Positions 18,848-27,583 of a DNA stretch of 64,000 nt are shown here, one piece after another. Each line of letters opens with the position of its first letter. Position 1 is the stretch's first letter. Source of the DNA: Marinomonas sp. UCMA 3892 (GTDB taxonomy: Bacteria; Pseudomonadota; Gammaproteobacteria; Pseudomonadales; Marinomonadaceae); the NCBI RefSeq assembly GCF_012726345.1, contig NZ_PTXN01000002.1, forward strand, positions 310,001 through 374,000. Direction: 5' to 3'. The notes under the pieces are model-generated. The model searched no databases and had not been told where the DNA came from. It saw only the letters and a program-made list of their open reading frames with translations. The translations under genes and the position numbers were made by a program.

Positions 18848-19333
18848 ATGCAAAACCAAGAGCGATCTTACAACACAGCGCAAATTTTACTGCACTGGGC
18901 CATTGCGGCTTTGATTATTTTTAACTACTTCGTTAGTGAAGGAATGGGGCGCGCTTTTCGTCAACATCTAGACGACAGCAACACTGGTTATAACTTAGTG
19001 TCATCACTACATGTATATGTCGGTTTGGGCATAATTGCTCTGGTTGTGATCCGCATTATCGTTCGCTTCATGTCTAAAAAATTCAAAACAAACTCGAAGA
19101 GTTTACTCGACCGCGTCTCTCGTATCGTCCATGAATTCTTATATTTACTGATGTTTTTAGTGCCAGTATTTGGCGCCATCGCTTGGTATTTAGGCATTCA
19201 CATCATGGGAGATGTGCACGAAATAGCGATGAACATCATGATGTCGTTAGTCTTGCTACACGCCGCAGCTGCCCTATTTCATCAATATGTACTGAAAGAC
19301 GGAACACTACTAAAAATGTTTGGACAGAAATAG
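18848..19333 (+). CDS. Cytochrome b561 family protein
   Basis: About 161 residues from the ATG at 18848 (GGAG 7 bases upstream; an earlier in-frame ATG at 18836 is itself in that site). Four membrane helices carry the haem-ligating histidines: LLHWAIA near residue 18, SSLHVYVG near 57, and HEIAMNI / LLHAAAALFHQYVLKDGTL near the end. Bacterial b561 proteins (CybB/YceJ) pass electrons between quinol and periplasmic partners. Confidence 0.88.
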   Translation: MQNQERSYNTAQILLHWAIAALIIFNYFVSEGMGRAFRQHLDDSNTGYNLVSSLHVYVGLGIIALVVIRIIVRFMSKKFKTNSKSLLDRVSRIVHEFLYLLMFLVPVFGAIAWYLGIHIMGDVHEIAMNIMMSLVLLHAAAALFHQYVLKDGTLLKMFGQK

Positions 19334-19347
19334 CGACCAATAAATTG

Positions 19348-19707
19348 TTACTGATGCGTCTCTAGATAGTATCTCTCCTGTTCAAGAATACGATCTGAAT
19401 TAAGAGACGCAATGCTCACTTCATGGGAGTGAGGCAGCATACCAATGGTTTGCAAATGCAGATAACGCATGGCACAAACTCGTAAGAAAGAAGTGAAATT
19501 ATCCAAGTTATGACCGGCATCTAAAGCTTCATGATTGAGCTTGGCAATCATCTGCGACAAAGACAACTTGTCGCGCTGAGCTATCTCTTCCAGCGTAAAC
19601 CAAAAGAAACTTTCTAGCCGAATACTGGTAACCATGCCATCAATACGCAAAGAACGAGTGACATTTTGCCATAGGCTAGGATCTGAATTCACGAAGAGCT
19701 TACACAT
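19348..19707 (-). CDS. Ribbon-helix-helix domain protein
   Basis: 119 residues. The segment TSIRLESFFWFTLEEIAQRDKLSLSQMI (split by natural residues 26-55) matches the RHH_4 domain, a small DNA-binding-like fold. Target and function are unknown. AAGGAA precedes the ATG. It is convergent with the cytochrome b561 gene. Confidence 0.78.
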   Translation of the reverse strand: MCKLFVNSDPSLWQNVTRSLRIDGMVTSIRLESFFWFTLEEIAQRDKLSLSQMIAKLNHEALDAGHNLDNFTSFLRVCAMRYLHLQTIGMLPHSHEVSIASLNSDRILEQERYYLETHQ

Positions 19708-19855
19708 TGTATTTTCCTTACTGAATGACGTTTTTTTTATTATTGGAATGAATGGCTCACTGCAAACAGTCTAGCCCAAGATATAGGAAAATAGTCGGGT
19801 GAGTTCATACTTTTACACTTACTAAACTCACCCGAATTCACTCAGTAAATTTAAC

Positions 19856-20425
19856 TTAGCTTTCCAATAACGCATAAAACTGAGCAAGCCAAGCTGGATG
19901 TGCAGGCCACGCTGGCGCTGTTACTAGATTACCATCAGTCACAGCTTGATCTACTGGAATATCCATAAACTCACCTTTCGCAAGCTCCACTTCCGGCTGA
20001 CAAGCAGGATACGCAGAACATTTTCTGCCTTCCAACACACCTGCTGCTGCAAGCAACTGCGCGCCATGACAAACCGCCGCTACAGGTTTATTGGTATCAA
20101 AAAAGTGCTTCACCATCGCAACTACGGTTTTATTCAAACGAAGATACTCAGGTGCTCGACCACCTGGAATAACCAAGGCATCGTAATCTTCCACCTTGAT
20201 ATCAGCAAAGGTCGCATTCAAGGCAAAACGATGCCCCGGCTTTTCTGTGTACGTTTGATCTCCCTCAAAATCATGAATAGCTGTCGCTACCATATCGCCC
20301 GACTTCTTATCAGGACACACCGCATGCACAGTATGACCGACACTCATCAGCGCCTGAAACGGCACCATAGTTTCGTAGTCTTCCGTGAAATCACCTGTGA
20401 TCATTAAGATTTTTTTATTCGACAT
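19856..20425 (-). CDS. DJ-1/PfpI family protein
   Basis: 189 residues. The nucleophile elbow [10 protein letters not shown] (Cys near 119) and the upstream glutamate region [11 protein letters not shown] are typical of the DJ-1/PfpI superfamily. Members act as glyoxalase III/deglycase-like enzymes, chaperones or peptidases; a stress or carbonyl-detoxification role is likely but the reaction is unproven. GGAG and AAGG precede the ATG. Confidence 0.86.
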   Translation of the reverse strand: MSNKKILMITGDFTEDYETMVPFQALMSVGHTVHAVCPDKKSGDMVATAIHDFEGDQTYTEKPGHRFALNATFADIKVEDYDALVIPGGRAPEYLRLNKTVVAMVKHFFDTNKPVAAVCHGAQLLAAAGVLEGRKCSAYPACQPEVELAKGEFMDIPVDQAVTDGNLVTAPAWPAHPAWLAQFYALLES

Positions 20426-20529
20426 GACACCTTCTCCTGTTTTGGTTAAAACGTCCTATGTTGTAACAGCTAGAGAAAGGAAAAAGGTATTAAGGGGTTA
20501 TTACATTCAGCCCCAGCCCCTTTTGGGGA

Positions 20530-20605
20530 CCAAAGAACGTAGGTCAGATAAGACGAGGAACGAGGCGTAATCTGACGCTGAAAACGAAGTTTTCATCCTG
20601 TAAGC
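20530..20605 (-). repeat. Isolated fragment of the dispersed hairpin-repeat family
   Basis: CCAAAGAACGTAGGTCAGAT and the following 55 bases match, in reverse, the linker part of the tandem units at 33.1-34.0 kb (pieces around 33130-33200). It lies just outside the left end of the cassette array, as the large tandem array lies just outside its right end. Confidence 0.75.
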
Positions 20606-20720
20606 CACGTACTTAATATTAAAAAAGGCGAACTATAATTCGACTTTTTAATATTAGCCTCTTCCATTTTTTTATGAGCATTATCCAATGTATCTTGAAA
20701 TAACAATTTACACTCCTTGT

Positions 20721-20808
20721 AATTAACTTCTTGCATGAAGGGCGCATGTGGATTCTAGCCCGAAGGGCTGATTGGAAAATGCCGTACCACCCCATGCAAT
20801 TGTTATGT
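20721..20808 (-). other. attC site of the MscS cassette
   Basis: Outer arms AACTTCTTGCATG and CATGCAATTGTT pair. The MscS stop codon TAA lies inside the gene-proximal box. The central part folds further through AGCCC/GGGCT. Confidence 0.8.
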
Positions 20809-21717
20809 TTCGTTTTTAGAGGCATCATCGGTGAGAGTTTTGTTCCGCATGATCTGTACCGACGCATTTTCCGCAAAAGAAATCGTTGTTTGAGGAAATG
20901 GAATGTCTATGCCTGCTTGGTCAAATCGACGTTTTATATTCACATACGAGTCGCACTGCAAAATAAAACCGTTACCTGAATTTTCCGCCCAAGCCCAAGC
21001 TTTTAGCGTGATGGAGGAATCACCAAGGCTAGTGAGGCGAACGACGACAACCGGAACACCATCTCGTTTTTGTTCCTCTGTGCGTTGATCTATTAAAAAA
21101 GGATGTCCGCTTATCTCTTCGGTCATTATTGTCATTGCCAGATCAAGATCGGATGAGTAGCCGACACCAACTTCGATAAATTTACAAACGCGGTTGTCAG
21201 TGTGGTTTGTATTAACAATTACTTGGCTGCTTATTTGTGAATTGGGAATGATTACACGGTTGTTTTCGAAATCCCTTATGATGGTTTCTCTTAGCGTAAT
21301 GTCTTCGACGACTCCTGTGTAATTCCCTGATAGCGTGATTTTGTCCCCGATACGGAATGGTCTAAAGAAAATAATCATAAATCCGCTTACAATATTTCCC
21401 AAAACCTGCTGAGATGCCAACCCGCCCACAACGGTTAGAATGCCAGCTCCAGTCAGCAATGAGTGCCCGACAATTTTTAACTCAGGGATATGTGTTAAGG
21501 ATGCCCCAATGCCCGTGCCATAAATAACAACGGTTATTAATCTTTGCGCAAAATTAAGGACAGTAGTATCTACGGAATCTCGCGCTATTTTTGACAACGA
21601 CGCCCTTTTAACTGCAACGTGGGCAACCCAATTCAGCACTACCGTAATGACTAAAATCACCCCGACAACAGCCAATTGTCTAAACTCTGCAGGAACATAA
21701 TCGTAAATTGATATCAT
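20803..21717 (-). CDS. MscS-family mechanosensitive channel (cassette gene)
   Basis: 304 residues, close to E. coli MscS. Three N-terminal helices end in the glycine/alanine-rich pore helix GGLASQQVLGNIVSGFMIIFF (split near residue 110), followed by the beta domain FRIGDKITLSGNYTGVVEDI and IIPNSQISSQVIVN. MscS opens on hypo-osmotic shock to release solutes. AAGGAT precedes the ATG. Its TAA falls in an attC box and a GTT core lies 23 bases before the ATG, so this channel is carried as a gene cassette, which is unusual for a membrane channel. Confidence 0.9.
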   Translation of the reverse strand: MISIYDYVPAEFRQLAVVGVILVITVVLNWVAHVAVKRASLSKIARDSVDTTVLNFAQRLITVVIYGTGIGASLTHIPELKIVGHSLLTGAGILTVVGGLASQQVLGNIVSGFMIIFFRPFRIGDKITLSGNYTGVVEDITLRETIIRDFENNRVIIPNSQISSQVIVNTNHTDNRVCKFIEVGVGYSSDLDLAMTIMTEEISGHPFLIDQRTEEQKRDGVPVVVVRLTSLGDSSITLKAWAWAENSGNGFILQCDSYVNIKRRFDQAGIDIPFPQTTISFAENASVQIMRNKTLTDDASKNET

Positions 21718-21739
21718 AGGGATCCTTTTGGGTTAAGAA

Positions 21740-22045
21740 ACATAACATTTTGTTAATGCACAGGCGTGTTTACACATATTTTCTTAACATCACTATTAAG
21801 TCGCTGACTCTAAAGCCATTAATAGAACTACCAACTAAAGCTAAAACGGGAAAGCGAGCATGAGTGTTATTTCATTTATTCCCAGCACGTTATTCTATCA
21901 ACCTATCTGCCGATATTCTTATCACTTGATACTAAAAGACTTTCTTACTTCCTACCATCACAAAACACGCACAATGGGCTTATTTAAAAATAAGACCTAA
22001 ACCCACCCATTATTTGTATTTAAACCCTAAAGAAATCCATTCGAC
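21740..22045 (-). repeat. Copy A of a ~290-330 bp sequence found beside two cassette genes
   Basis: It shares ordered blocks with copy B (32502-32847): GCGTGTTTACACAT (21764), CGAGCATGAGTGTTATT (21855), CAGCACGTTATT (21883), and ACAAAACACGCACAAT then TTATTTAAAA (21960). Read on the minus strand it ends in GTTATGT (21740-21746), an attC-like crossover box, 23 bases before the MscS start. Right of it a 13-base piece of the hairpin repeat (AATTCACTATGAA, 22047) remains, matching the context of copy B. Candidate attI/leader region. Confidence 0.7.
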
Positions 22046-22159
22046 AAATTCACTATGAAAGAGTCGATATCACTACTTTATGAAGCATCAAAGCCAGTTA
22101 AAATTTCCTTCCTAGCAATAGAAAAACCAATCTAAACCTTGCGATTTAACGCTATATTT

Positions 22160-22777
22160 TTAACTTACTTTATTGACGAGTGCCATCAACCCAACAATCA
22201 GCATTTGCACCCCGATAACAGCAAGAATTAATCCCATCAATCGAGTCACTATACTAAGTCCGCTTTTACCTATCAGCGATAAAATATTTGAACTGTAAAT
22301 AAAACAGATAAAGGTGATGAGGCATAAAACAGCAAATACAGAAACAGTCGTTAATATTCCCATGAAACCACCAGTTGCAGAGTAGTTCATTGCTGTTGCT
22401 ATGGTTCCTGGACCGGCAAGAAGCGGAACCGCTAAAGGAGATACAGCTAAATCGTCTTCGTCGTCACCCTCGGCAGAATGCAACTTTGAACCATGACCAT
22501 TCAACATGTGGTATCCCACTACAAAGACTAAAATTCCCCCTGTTATCCTCAGAGCATCAATGGTAATACCAAATAAATGAAAAATAGCTTTTCCAAGAAC
22601 AGAGAATGCTAGAATGATAAAAAAAGTAATAAGAAGCGCTTTAGTCGCTACTTTTCTTTGTTCTGATTTATTTCTATCACCAACTAAACCGGAAAATGCC
22701 GCCGTATTAGCAATAGGATTCATAATCGCAAAAAAGCTCATAAACACGGTAATAATCTGTGTATATAAATCACTCAT
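22160..22777 (-). CDS. MarC-family membrane protein
   Basis: 205 residues, six helices. The MarC/UPF0056 pattern is clear: FFAIMNPIANTAAFSGLV near residue 15, ITGGILVFVVGYHML near 78 and AVPLLAGPGTIATAMNYS near 116. The family was once linked to multiple antibiotic resistance but its function is unknown. AAGGAA precedes the ATG. No attC is visible at its end, so unlike its neighbours it does not look like a complete cassette. Confidence 0.9.
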   Translation of the reverse strand: MSDLYTQIITVFMSFFAIMNPIANTAAFSGLVGDRNKSEQRKVATKALLITFFIILAFSVLGKAIFHLFGITIDALRITGGILVFVVGYHMLNGHGSKLHSAEGDDEDDLAVSPLAVPLLAGPGTIATAMNYSATGGFMGILTTVSVFAVLCLITFICFIYSSNILSLIGKSGLSIVTRLMGLILAVIGVQMLIVGLMALVNKVS

Positions 22778-23101
22778 ATCTTTTTCCTTTTATTGAAATA
22801 GCCCTAAGTGCTACTTTTTCGAAATCGTGCCATGATAGTTTATTGACCTACAATCTATTGCATCTAAACTCTTCTGCTAATCAACTGATACTAAACCCTT
22901 TTGTATTATCTATCCGCTTTATAAACGGTCAAAAGACGCAATCTACTGATAAAACGGACACCATCAAGAACACAGTACACTGCATTTATAATGCACTAAG
23001 GTCCTTAGCTTTCCATCATGACTAGAAACTTTGCGACTTTGGTTACTCGCATCATCTGTTTCTTCGCAGACTGAAGCAGGTAGTAGTGAACTTTCCACAG
23101 A
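22778..23101. other. Intergenic region, no gene seen
   Basis: About 320 bases between lysE-type and marC-type genes. I find no attC palindrome, terminator or convincing frame. It may hold the marC promoter. Confidence 0.5.
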
Positions 23102-23713
23102 TTACTTACTCGCAGCTGCAAGCGCTACGCCAAAGCCGATGAAAGTGCCGCCGCCAAGACGGTTGACAATTCGACCGCCTTTTTCAGAAGAAAGCCAGCC
23201 ACGAGCTGATTTTGCTAGGTACGCATAAAGCAAATGAATGATGACAACGAGACTGCTGTAGCTGACAACTAGGAGTGTAAATTGCCCAACGTAATTCGAG
23301 GTGAAGTCGATAAACTGTGGGAATACTGACATAAAAAAGAACACTGCTTTGGGGTTTGTTAATTGAATGGTTAAACCTTCTATAAACTGTCGTTTTTTGC
23401 TTCTGATAGCAGAGCCGTTACCTTCAATTTTTCTAGCCGGAGAACGCCATAGTTTAATGCCAAGATAAACAAGATAAGCAGCACCAACAAATTTCATGAT
23501 ACTGAATGCAAGTGTCGATGTTGCCAATAAAAGGCCTAAACTAGTGGCTGATACACCAGCAACAATAAAGGTCCCAAAGGAAATCCCTAGAATCCCACCA
23601 ATAGCGCCAGACATACCATAGCGAATCGAGTTAGTAAGCGTCAAAATCACACCTGGTCCAGGACTTAAAACTGTTGCTATTGCAATGATTAAAAATAAAG
23701 CATAACTGTCCAT
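23102..23713 (-). CDS. LysE-family translocator
   Basis: 203 residues with the N-terminal signature LSPGPGVILTLTNSIRYG and the central QLTNPKAVFFFMSVFPQF, both diagnostic of the RhtB/LysE exporter family. Six helices; inner membrane. Substrate unknown. GGAG precedes the ATG. No attC follows the stop. It is the second of three LysE-family genes in the window. Confidence 0.88.
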   Translation of the reverse strand: MDSYALFLIIAIATVLSPGPGVILTLTNSIRYGMSGAIGGILGISFGTFIVAGVSATSLGLLLATSTLAFSIMKFVGAAYLVYLGIKLWRSPARKIEGNGSAIRSKKRQFIEGLTIQLTNPKAVFFFMSVFPQFIDFTSNYVGQFTLLVVSYSSLVVIIHLLYAYLAKSARGWLSSEKGGRIVNRLGGGTFIGFGVALAAASK

Positions 23714-24102
23714 TCACGTCTCCTTCATTACATCAACTTGTCTTAGTTTATCCAACCAATCATCCACACTTTACATCCTCTTATTCTTCGAGAAAAACAA
23801 ATATTAGGAATACAAAACGCTAGAATAGAAATTTATCTCGGTTTCAGTTCCGCCAAAACTTCAGATAACTATTTGGCTGTAACAATAGAGTTGACTTATA
23901 AGTAGGTATAAATAAAGTAAAGCCGAGAAAGCTTTTTATCATCAACACTCATGGCCATAAACTCTGGCGAATTGGCTTCAAATGAAAAACGAATCTATTT
24001 TTCACCTGAAACCAATTTAATGATTAAGCTTTTTTAGTCATTATAAAATGAGCATTACAAATCAATAATAGTGATCTTTGAAAATCAAACTTACCTGATA
24101 AA
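23714..24102. other. Intergenic region, no gene seen
   Basis: About 390 AT-rich bases downstream of the alpha/beta hydrolase. An attC would be expected here if the hydrolase were a complete cassette; I see none. It may be where array DNA meets other DNA. Confidence 0.45.
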
Positions 24103-24882
24103 TTAACACTCTGGTGAAAATATGTTCTTAATATATTGTGAGAACTCTTTTGGCTTCTCTTGCGGCATCATGTGACTTTCACCACGTAATTCTTTTAATT
24201 GGCTATTACCTAATAACTCTGACGTTCTAACGGTTACCAACTTAAAAAGGTCACGAGTGTTCTCACCATAACCAAAAACAACAGGAACATTGATTTTTGA
24301 CACAGTTTCAGCATTTATCAAAGGTTGCTCTTTTTGATTGAGCTGATAAGACAAAGTATATTTTTTAGCAAGCTGAAGAGCCTTCACCGCTTCACTTTGA
24401 CTATGAAAATAGCCTTGCTCATTTCCTGAGCCATCAATCAAAGACTCCACCGCTTGCACAAGATTGCCTTGAGAGAAATGTTCAAACACAGGACCAAACA
24501 TCTTGTTAGCATCCCACTGCCATTTTCCCAATTCTGGTTCTTGTAAACATCCGGGATAACCAAGCTCATAGAGAAAAACCTTAGCAACAGACAAGTCGTG
24601 CTTTACTAAAGCATTCAAAACCACATCTGCACCATACGACCAGCCAACTATGTTGACTGCTTTATCCTTGGAAAGCTGATTAACCAACTCAGCTAAATCA
24701 TCAGCGTGAGTATTTAAACCAAAACCTTCTACATCACCTTCATCAAAACAACGTAATGTAATAGACACTACTTCAAAATCAGCAGCTAAATACGCCAAGT
24801 GATCATTCCACATAGAGCTATCAGTCAATGCTCCATGAACCAAAACAAGGTAATCTCCGTTACCTTCTCTTTTGTATTTCAT
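24103..24882 (-). CDS. Alpha/beta hydrolase (cassette-type gene lacking its attC)
   Basis: 259 residues. LVLVHGALTDSSMW gives the oxyanion strand, NIVGWSYGADVVL the nucleophile elbow (Ser near 100) and LRGESHMMPQEKP the catalytic His. It resembles small soluble esterases with no known substrate. Its ATG lies ~19 bases from the core of the preceding attC, the usual spacing for a cassette gene, but no attC follows its stop. A mutated copy of its first ~35 codons lies in the mosaic at 29.07-29.16 kb. Confidence 0.82.
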   Translation of the reverse strand: MKYKREGNGDYLVLVHGALTDSSMWNDHLAYLAADFEVVSITLRCFDEGDVEGFGLNTHADDLAELVNQLSKDKAVNIVGWSYGADVVLNALVKHDLSVAKVFLYELGYPGCLQEPELGKWQWDANKMFGPVFEHFSQGNLVQAVESLIDGSGNEQGYFHSQSEAVKALQLAKKYTLSYQLNQKEQPLINAETVSKINVPVVFGYGENTRDLFKLVTVRTSELLGNSQLKELRGESHMMPQEKPKEFSQYIKNIFSPEC

Positions 24883-24900
24883 TATAAAATCTCGTTAAAT

Positions 24901-25027
24901 TATTAACACCAGCTAAAGTGGCTGACAACCTACTACCAAGAGCTTCCTCTTAACAGAGTAAACGCAAAAGCCAAATCCAACCAAAACGGCCAAACTTTGC
25001 GAGTCAATCTTAAAGCGCTTGTTATCC
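24901..25027 (-). other. attC-like site of the NIPSNAP cassette
   Basis: A 127-base site bounded by TATTAAC and GTTATCC. Arms AACACCAGCTAAAG and CTTTAAGCGCTTGTT-type sequence pair only loosely. It shares the block GTCAATCTTAAA..GTTAT with the next site, which supports common origin. Confidence 0.55.
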
Positions 25028-25035
25028 GTAATTTT

Positions 25036-25341
25036 TTAACCAAGTACAGGCCTAAAAAAACTACGCTCATAACTGATAATACAGTCTACTTTATCGGCAA
25101 ATTCGAAAGCTTTAATACACTCAGCGTCATTCTGAGACTTAATGCGATAATCCTCGTAAGCAGACAAACTTTCAAATGTAAAAAGAGCCAAAGCGATATT
25201 ATTTGCACTTTCAGATGGTAGAAAATAGCCATTGTGTTGGCCACCAAATTTCTCAACGAGAGGAATCCACATTTTCGCGTATTCTTCGAACTCCCTAACC
25301 ATCTTGGGATCTATTACATACCTGACATAACAAGTAATCAT
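25036..25341 (-). CDS. NIPSNAP family protein (cassette gene)
   Basis: About 101 residues starting MITCYVRYVIDPKMV; the ATG at 25341 is preferred over an in-frame GTG two codons upstream. The IRYVIDP start and LPSESANNIALALFTFESLSAYEDYR pattern match NIPSNAP/ABM-type ferredoxin-fold proteins, common in cassettes and without a defined reaction. Its upstream region and first codons are duplicated in the mosaic at 29.16-29.23 kb. Confidence 0.83.
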   Translation of the reverse strand: MITCYVRYVIDPKMVREFEEYAKMWIPLVEKFGGQHNGYFLPSESANNIALALFTFESLSAYEDYRIKSQNDAECIKAFEFADKVDCIISYERSFFRPVLG

Positions 25342-25379
25342 AAACACTAATTCCTTCTAATTACTTGATTTTGTGGGCT

Positions 25380-25507
25380 AGGCAACACCAAATTAAGGTG
25401 AGCACAACGCTTACATCTTGTCTAAAACATTATGTCATAAAAACTAAACTAGTTTGGAGTGAAAGCACCGAGCGTTTTGTGAATCAATCTTAAATTGTTT
25501 GTTATGT
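25380..25507 (-). other. attC site of a GNAT cassette
   Basis: 128 bases bounded by AGGCAAC and GTTATGT. AACACCAAATTAAG pairs loosely with CTTAAATTGTTTGTT. The GNAT stop TAA lies in the gene-proximal box. Confidence 0.65.
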
Positions 25508-25951
25508 GACAAGTGCCTTAGATAGGCAAATTGAGCGCCATACACCAACGTACTTACCATATGCGTCCGACTCTGAATAAGTGTTACGCAGATAAAAATT
25601 CACTGCCTTTAAATTAACTCTTCGTGTGGACAGTACGGCATTTTTGTAACCTTTTTCAATCGCATAACTTTCGAGTTGTTCAAGTAAATAAGTTCCTGCA
25701 CCTAGTGTATTTGAGTACATTCGCTTGAGTTCACAAACTTCACTTTGGTGGTACCTAAAAACCCCACACGCTACTGCAACTTTATTTAGATACACCACAA
25801 TACATCCATCTTTCGACGAATCAAAAGCATCAGGTGAAAACGAGCTTTCGCCAGAATCATTAGTGATCTGGCTAAGTGATGAGTTCAATTCAGCCACGAG
25901 TGACTGAAAATCAATATTACTTGGTTCTACTCTCTTGTGTTCGAATCTCAT
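25502..25951 (-). CDS. GNAT-family N-acetyltransferase (cassette gene)
   Basis: About 149 residues from the ATG at 25951; a longer frame would run through the upstream attC. The acetyl-CoA-binding region is LKRMYSNTLGAGTYLLEQLESYA (residues ~85-107), followed by AVLSTRRVNLKAVNFYLRN. The usual R/Q-x-x-G-x-A loop is degenerate (NTLGAG). It transfers an acetyl group to an unknown amine. Confidence 0.8.
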   Translation of the reverse strand: MRFEHKRVEPSNIDFQSLVAELNSSLSQITNDSGESSFSPDAFDSSKDGCIVVYLNKVAVACGVFRYHQSEVCELKRMYSNTLGAGTYLLEQLESYAIEKGYKNAVLSTRRVNLKAVNFYLRNTYSESDAYGKYVGVWRSICLSKALVT

Positions 25952-25958
25952 ATCTGTC

Positions 25959-26042
25959 ACATAACGCCGCCAGCACGCGCGGCTTTGTAGTGAAAGCAAA
26001 GCCGCAACGAAAAAGACGTCGCAGTGCCTGGCCTTGTTAAAT
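25959..26042 (-). other. attC site of the second GNAT cassette
   Basis: 84 bases. AACGCCGCCAGCAC pairs with GTGCCTGGCCTTGTT with one extra G, the typical unpaired base. Inside, GCGGCTTTG pairs with CAAAGCCGC. Boundaries are ACATAAC and GTTAAAT. One of the clearest sites. Confidence 0.9.
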
Positions 26043-26044
26043 TT

Positions 26045-26476
26045 TTATAGCGCCATATGCAACAACGGATAAGGCTTACCCTGCCCATCTACTGGTGATC
26101 GACCTGTCACTTTAAAGCCAATATGCTGGTAAAAACCTAGCGCCTGTTCATTCTGCTCGTTTACATCAACCTTTGATGCTCCCTGCTCTTTGATAGCATG
26201 GGCCGCTAACATGGCACCAATGCCTTTGCCACGTGCATCAGGTGATATGAACAACATCTCAATATTACCGTCATGTACTCCGCAGAATCCCTGAATTCCA
26301 CCGTTACCGGTTTTAACGCACCTTAAATCAACTGCGTCAAAATACTGTTCCAAAATTAACGGCTTTAACTCCTTTAGATCATCTTCAGCCAGAAAATCAT
26401 GCGTTGCCCTGACCGACGCTTCCCAGACTTCTATAAGCTTAAGGTGATCTGCTTTTTCTACGATCTCGATATTCAT
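26045..26476 (-). CDS. GNAT-family N-acetyltransferase, YjaB-like (cassette gene)
   Basis: About 143 residues from the ATG at 26476 (MNIEIVEKADHLKL); a longer frame upstream runs into the next attC. WEASVRATHDFLAEDDL near the start and LFISPDARGKGIGAMLAAHAI (the acetyl-CoA loop R-G-K-G-I-G, near residue 85) followed by VDVNEQNEQALGFYQHIGF match the YjaB type. Substrate unknown. The stop lies 3 bases from the attC box. Confidence 0.87.
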   Translation of the reverse strand: MNIEIVEKADHLKLIEVWEASVRATHDFLAEDDLKELKPLILEQYFDAVDLRCVKTGNGGIQGFCGVHDGNIEMLFISPDARGKGIGAMLAAHAIKEQGASKVDVNEQNEQALGFYQHIGFKVTGRSPVDGQGKPYPLLHMAL

Positions 26477-26494
26477 CACTAAACCCGATTGAAA

Positions 26495-26551
26495 ATTTAA
26501 CAATTAAGGGTTATACGACAGCATAGCTGCGGATATAACCCACTGTTGAAC
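26495..26551 (-). other. attC site downstream of the 229-residue unknown gene
   Basis: 57 bases, the shortest site. Boundaries ATTTAAC and GTTGAAC both fit the RYYYAAC/GTTRRRY consensus exactly. CAATTAAGGGTTATA pairs with TATAACCCACTGTTG. About 250 bases without a gene separate it from its cassette gene. Confidence 0.78.
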
Positions 26552-26801
26552 GGCTGCGTTGTCTATATAGGGGATTTGCTTTTTTCATGGAGGGACTTCC
26601 CTGTTATATAACTCGCTCAATACCAACGTCTGTCTGGACTATGCCGCTTCAGATCGTCTTTGATCGCTGCTATGTTGATTCTTTATTTGCTCTTTTGTAG
26701 CGCGATTTGCCCCGCGAGGTAAGCGATTCCCTCAGGCTTTATGATCCAAACAATGTAGTTAAAAGACATTTTACAAATAAAAACACACTCTTCATATGCC
26801 A
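26552..26801. other. Cassette 3' region without a gene
   Basis: 250 bases between the stop of the unknown gene and its attC. No frame or hairpin of note; it may be a decayed second gene of the cassette. Confidence 0.4.
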
Positions 26802-27491
26802 CTAATTATTCATACCAGGTATTGATTTGCATTCTTTTGGTAACGAAAGGGCTTTGGCATCGAAAGATGTAGGCTGACCATTAAAAACTACTTCAAGAGT
26901 ACTAAAACTAGACTTATTTGCAGACTTTCGCGCCTGATTGACTAAGGGAAGCAACATGTTACTCAAGGATACCTTAGAGTCACTCCACAAATTCTCATCC
27001 GCTCTTAGGCGAAAATTACCGGTGTATTCGACCCATTCTTTCGCAACCTTAAGCGCATCGTAATACATACGCTCCCAGCGATCACCGCTGGCTTCATTGA
27101 TCTCATCAAAATCTCTGAACTCAACTTTGGCTGGTCTTAATTGCTGTAAACTCGGAGCTAACACTTGACCAACACCATTACCAAGATCTTTTACTTCCCA
27201 ATCATAATTGGGTGGCACAATAATTCCATATGCATACTCAAAATCCCAAAAATAGCGAATAACCCCTTTAAACCTAGGAAAACCACCATCTTGCAGTTTG
27301 CAACTAAATGGACTGCTTGCCTTTTCTAATTCTACTCTGTTAACCCTTGATAGAATTCCATAAGCAGGCACTTGCCCAGTGATAAGCGCATCAATTCTCG
27401 CTTCTAGCTGCTTAATTTTGCTATTTTGGAAAAAGTAAGCGCCACCAGCCCCAATTAAAAGTGCCACTATTCCGGCAATGATTTCTTTCAT
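26802..27491 (-). CDS. Membrane-anchored protein of unknown function (cassette gene)
   Basis: About 229 residues from the ATG at 27491, chosen because AAGGAG lies 9 bases upstream and a longer frame would cross the attC. One N-terminal helix (IIAGIVALLIGAGGAYFF) is followed by a short coiled coil (KIKQLEARIDALI) and a soluble domain of ~180 residues that I do not recognise (FKGVIRYFWDFEYAYGIIVPP, split). It is likely anchored in the inner membrane with the domain outside or inside undetermined. Confidence 0.65.
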   Translation of the reverse strand: MKEIIAGIVALLIGAGGAYFFQNSKIKQLEARIDALITGQVPAYGILSRVNRVELEKASSPFSCKLQDGGFPRFKGVIRYFWDFEYAYGIIVPPNYDWEVKDLGNGVGQVLAPSLQQLRPAKVEFRDFDEINEASGDRWERMYYDALKVAKEWVEYTGNFRLRADENLWSDSKVSLSNMLLPLVNQARKSANKSSFSTLEVVFNGQPTSFDAKALSLPKECKSIPGMNN

Positions 27492-27511
27492 CTTAGATCT
27501 CTCCTTATTAT

Positions 27512-27583
27512 CCCTAACGCCTGTGTTGGCAGTTAGTTCAGAACGCAACGGAAAAACCATCCGACAACATGCATTTGTTATAC
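27512..27583 (-). other. attC site of the catB-like cassette
   Basis: 72 bases. AACGCCTGTGTTG pairs with CGACAACATGCATTTGTT allowing unpaired bases; boundaries CCCTAAC and GTTATAC. About 130 bases separate it from the catB stop. Confidence 0.75.

Noticed and set aside
21740-22045. Copies A and B as a simple MITE with GCGTGTTT/AAACACGC ends
   Set aside because: The matching ends are only 8 bases and internal to the conserved region, no target duplication is visible, and both copies keep the same orientation relative to cassettes.
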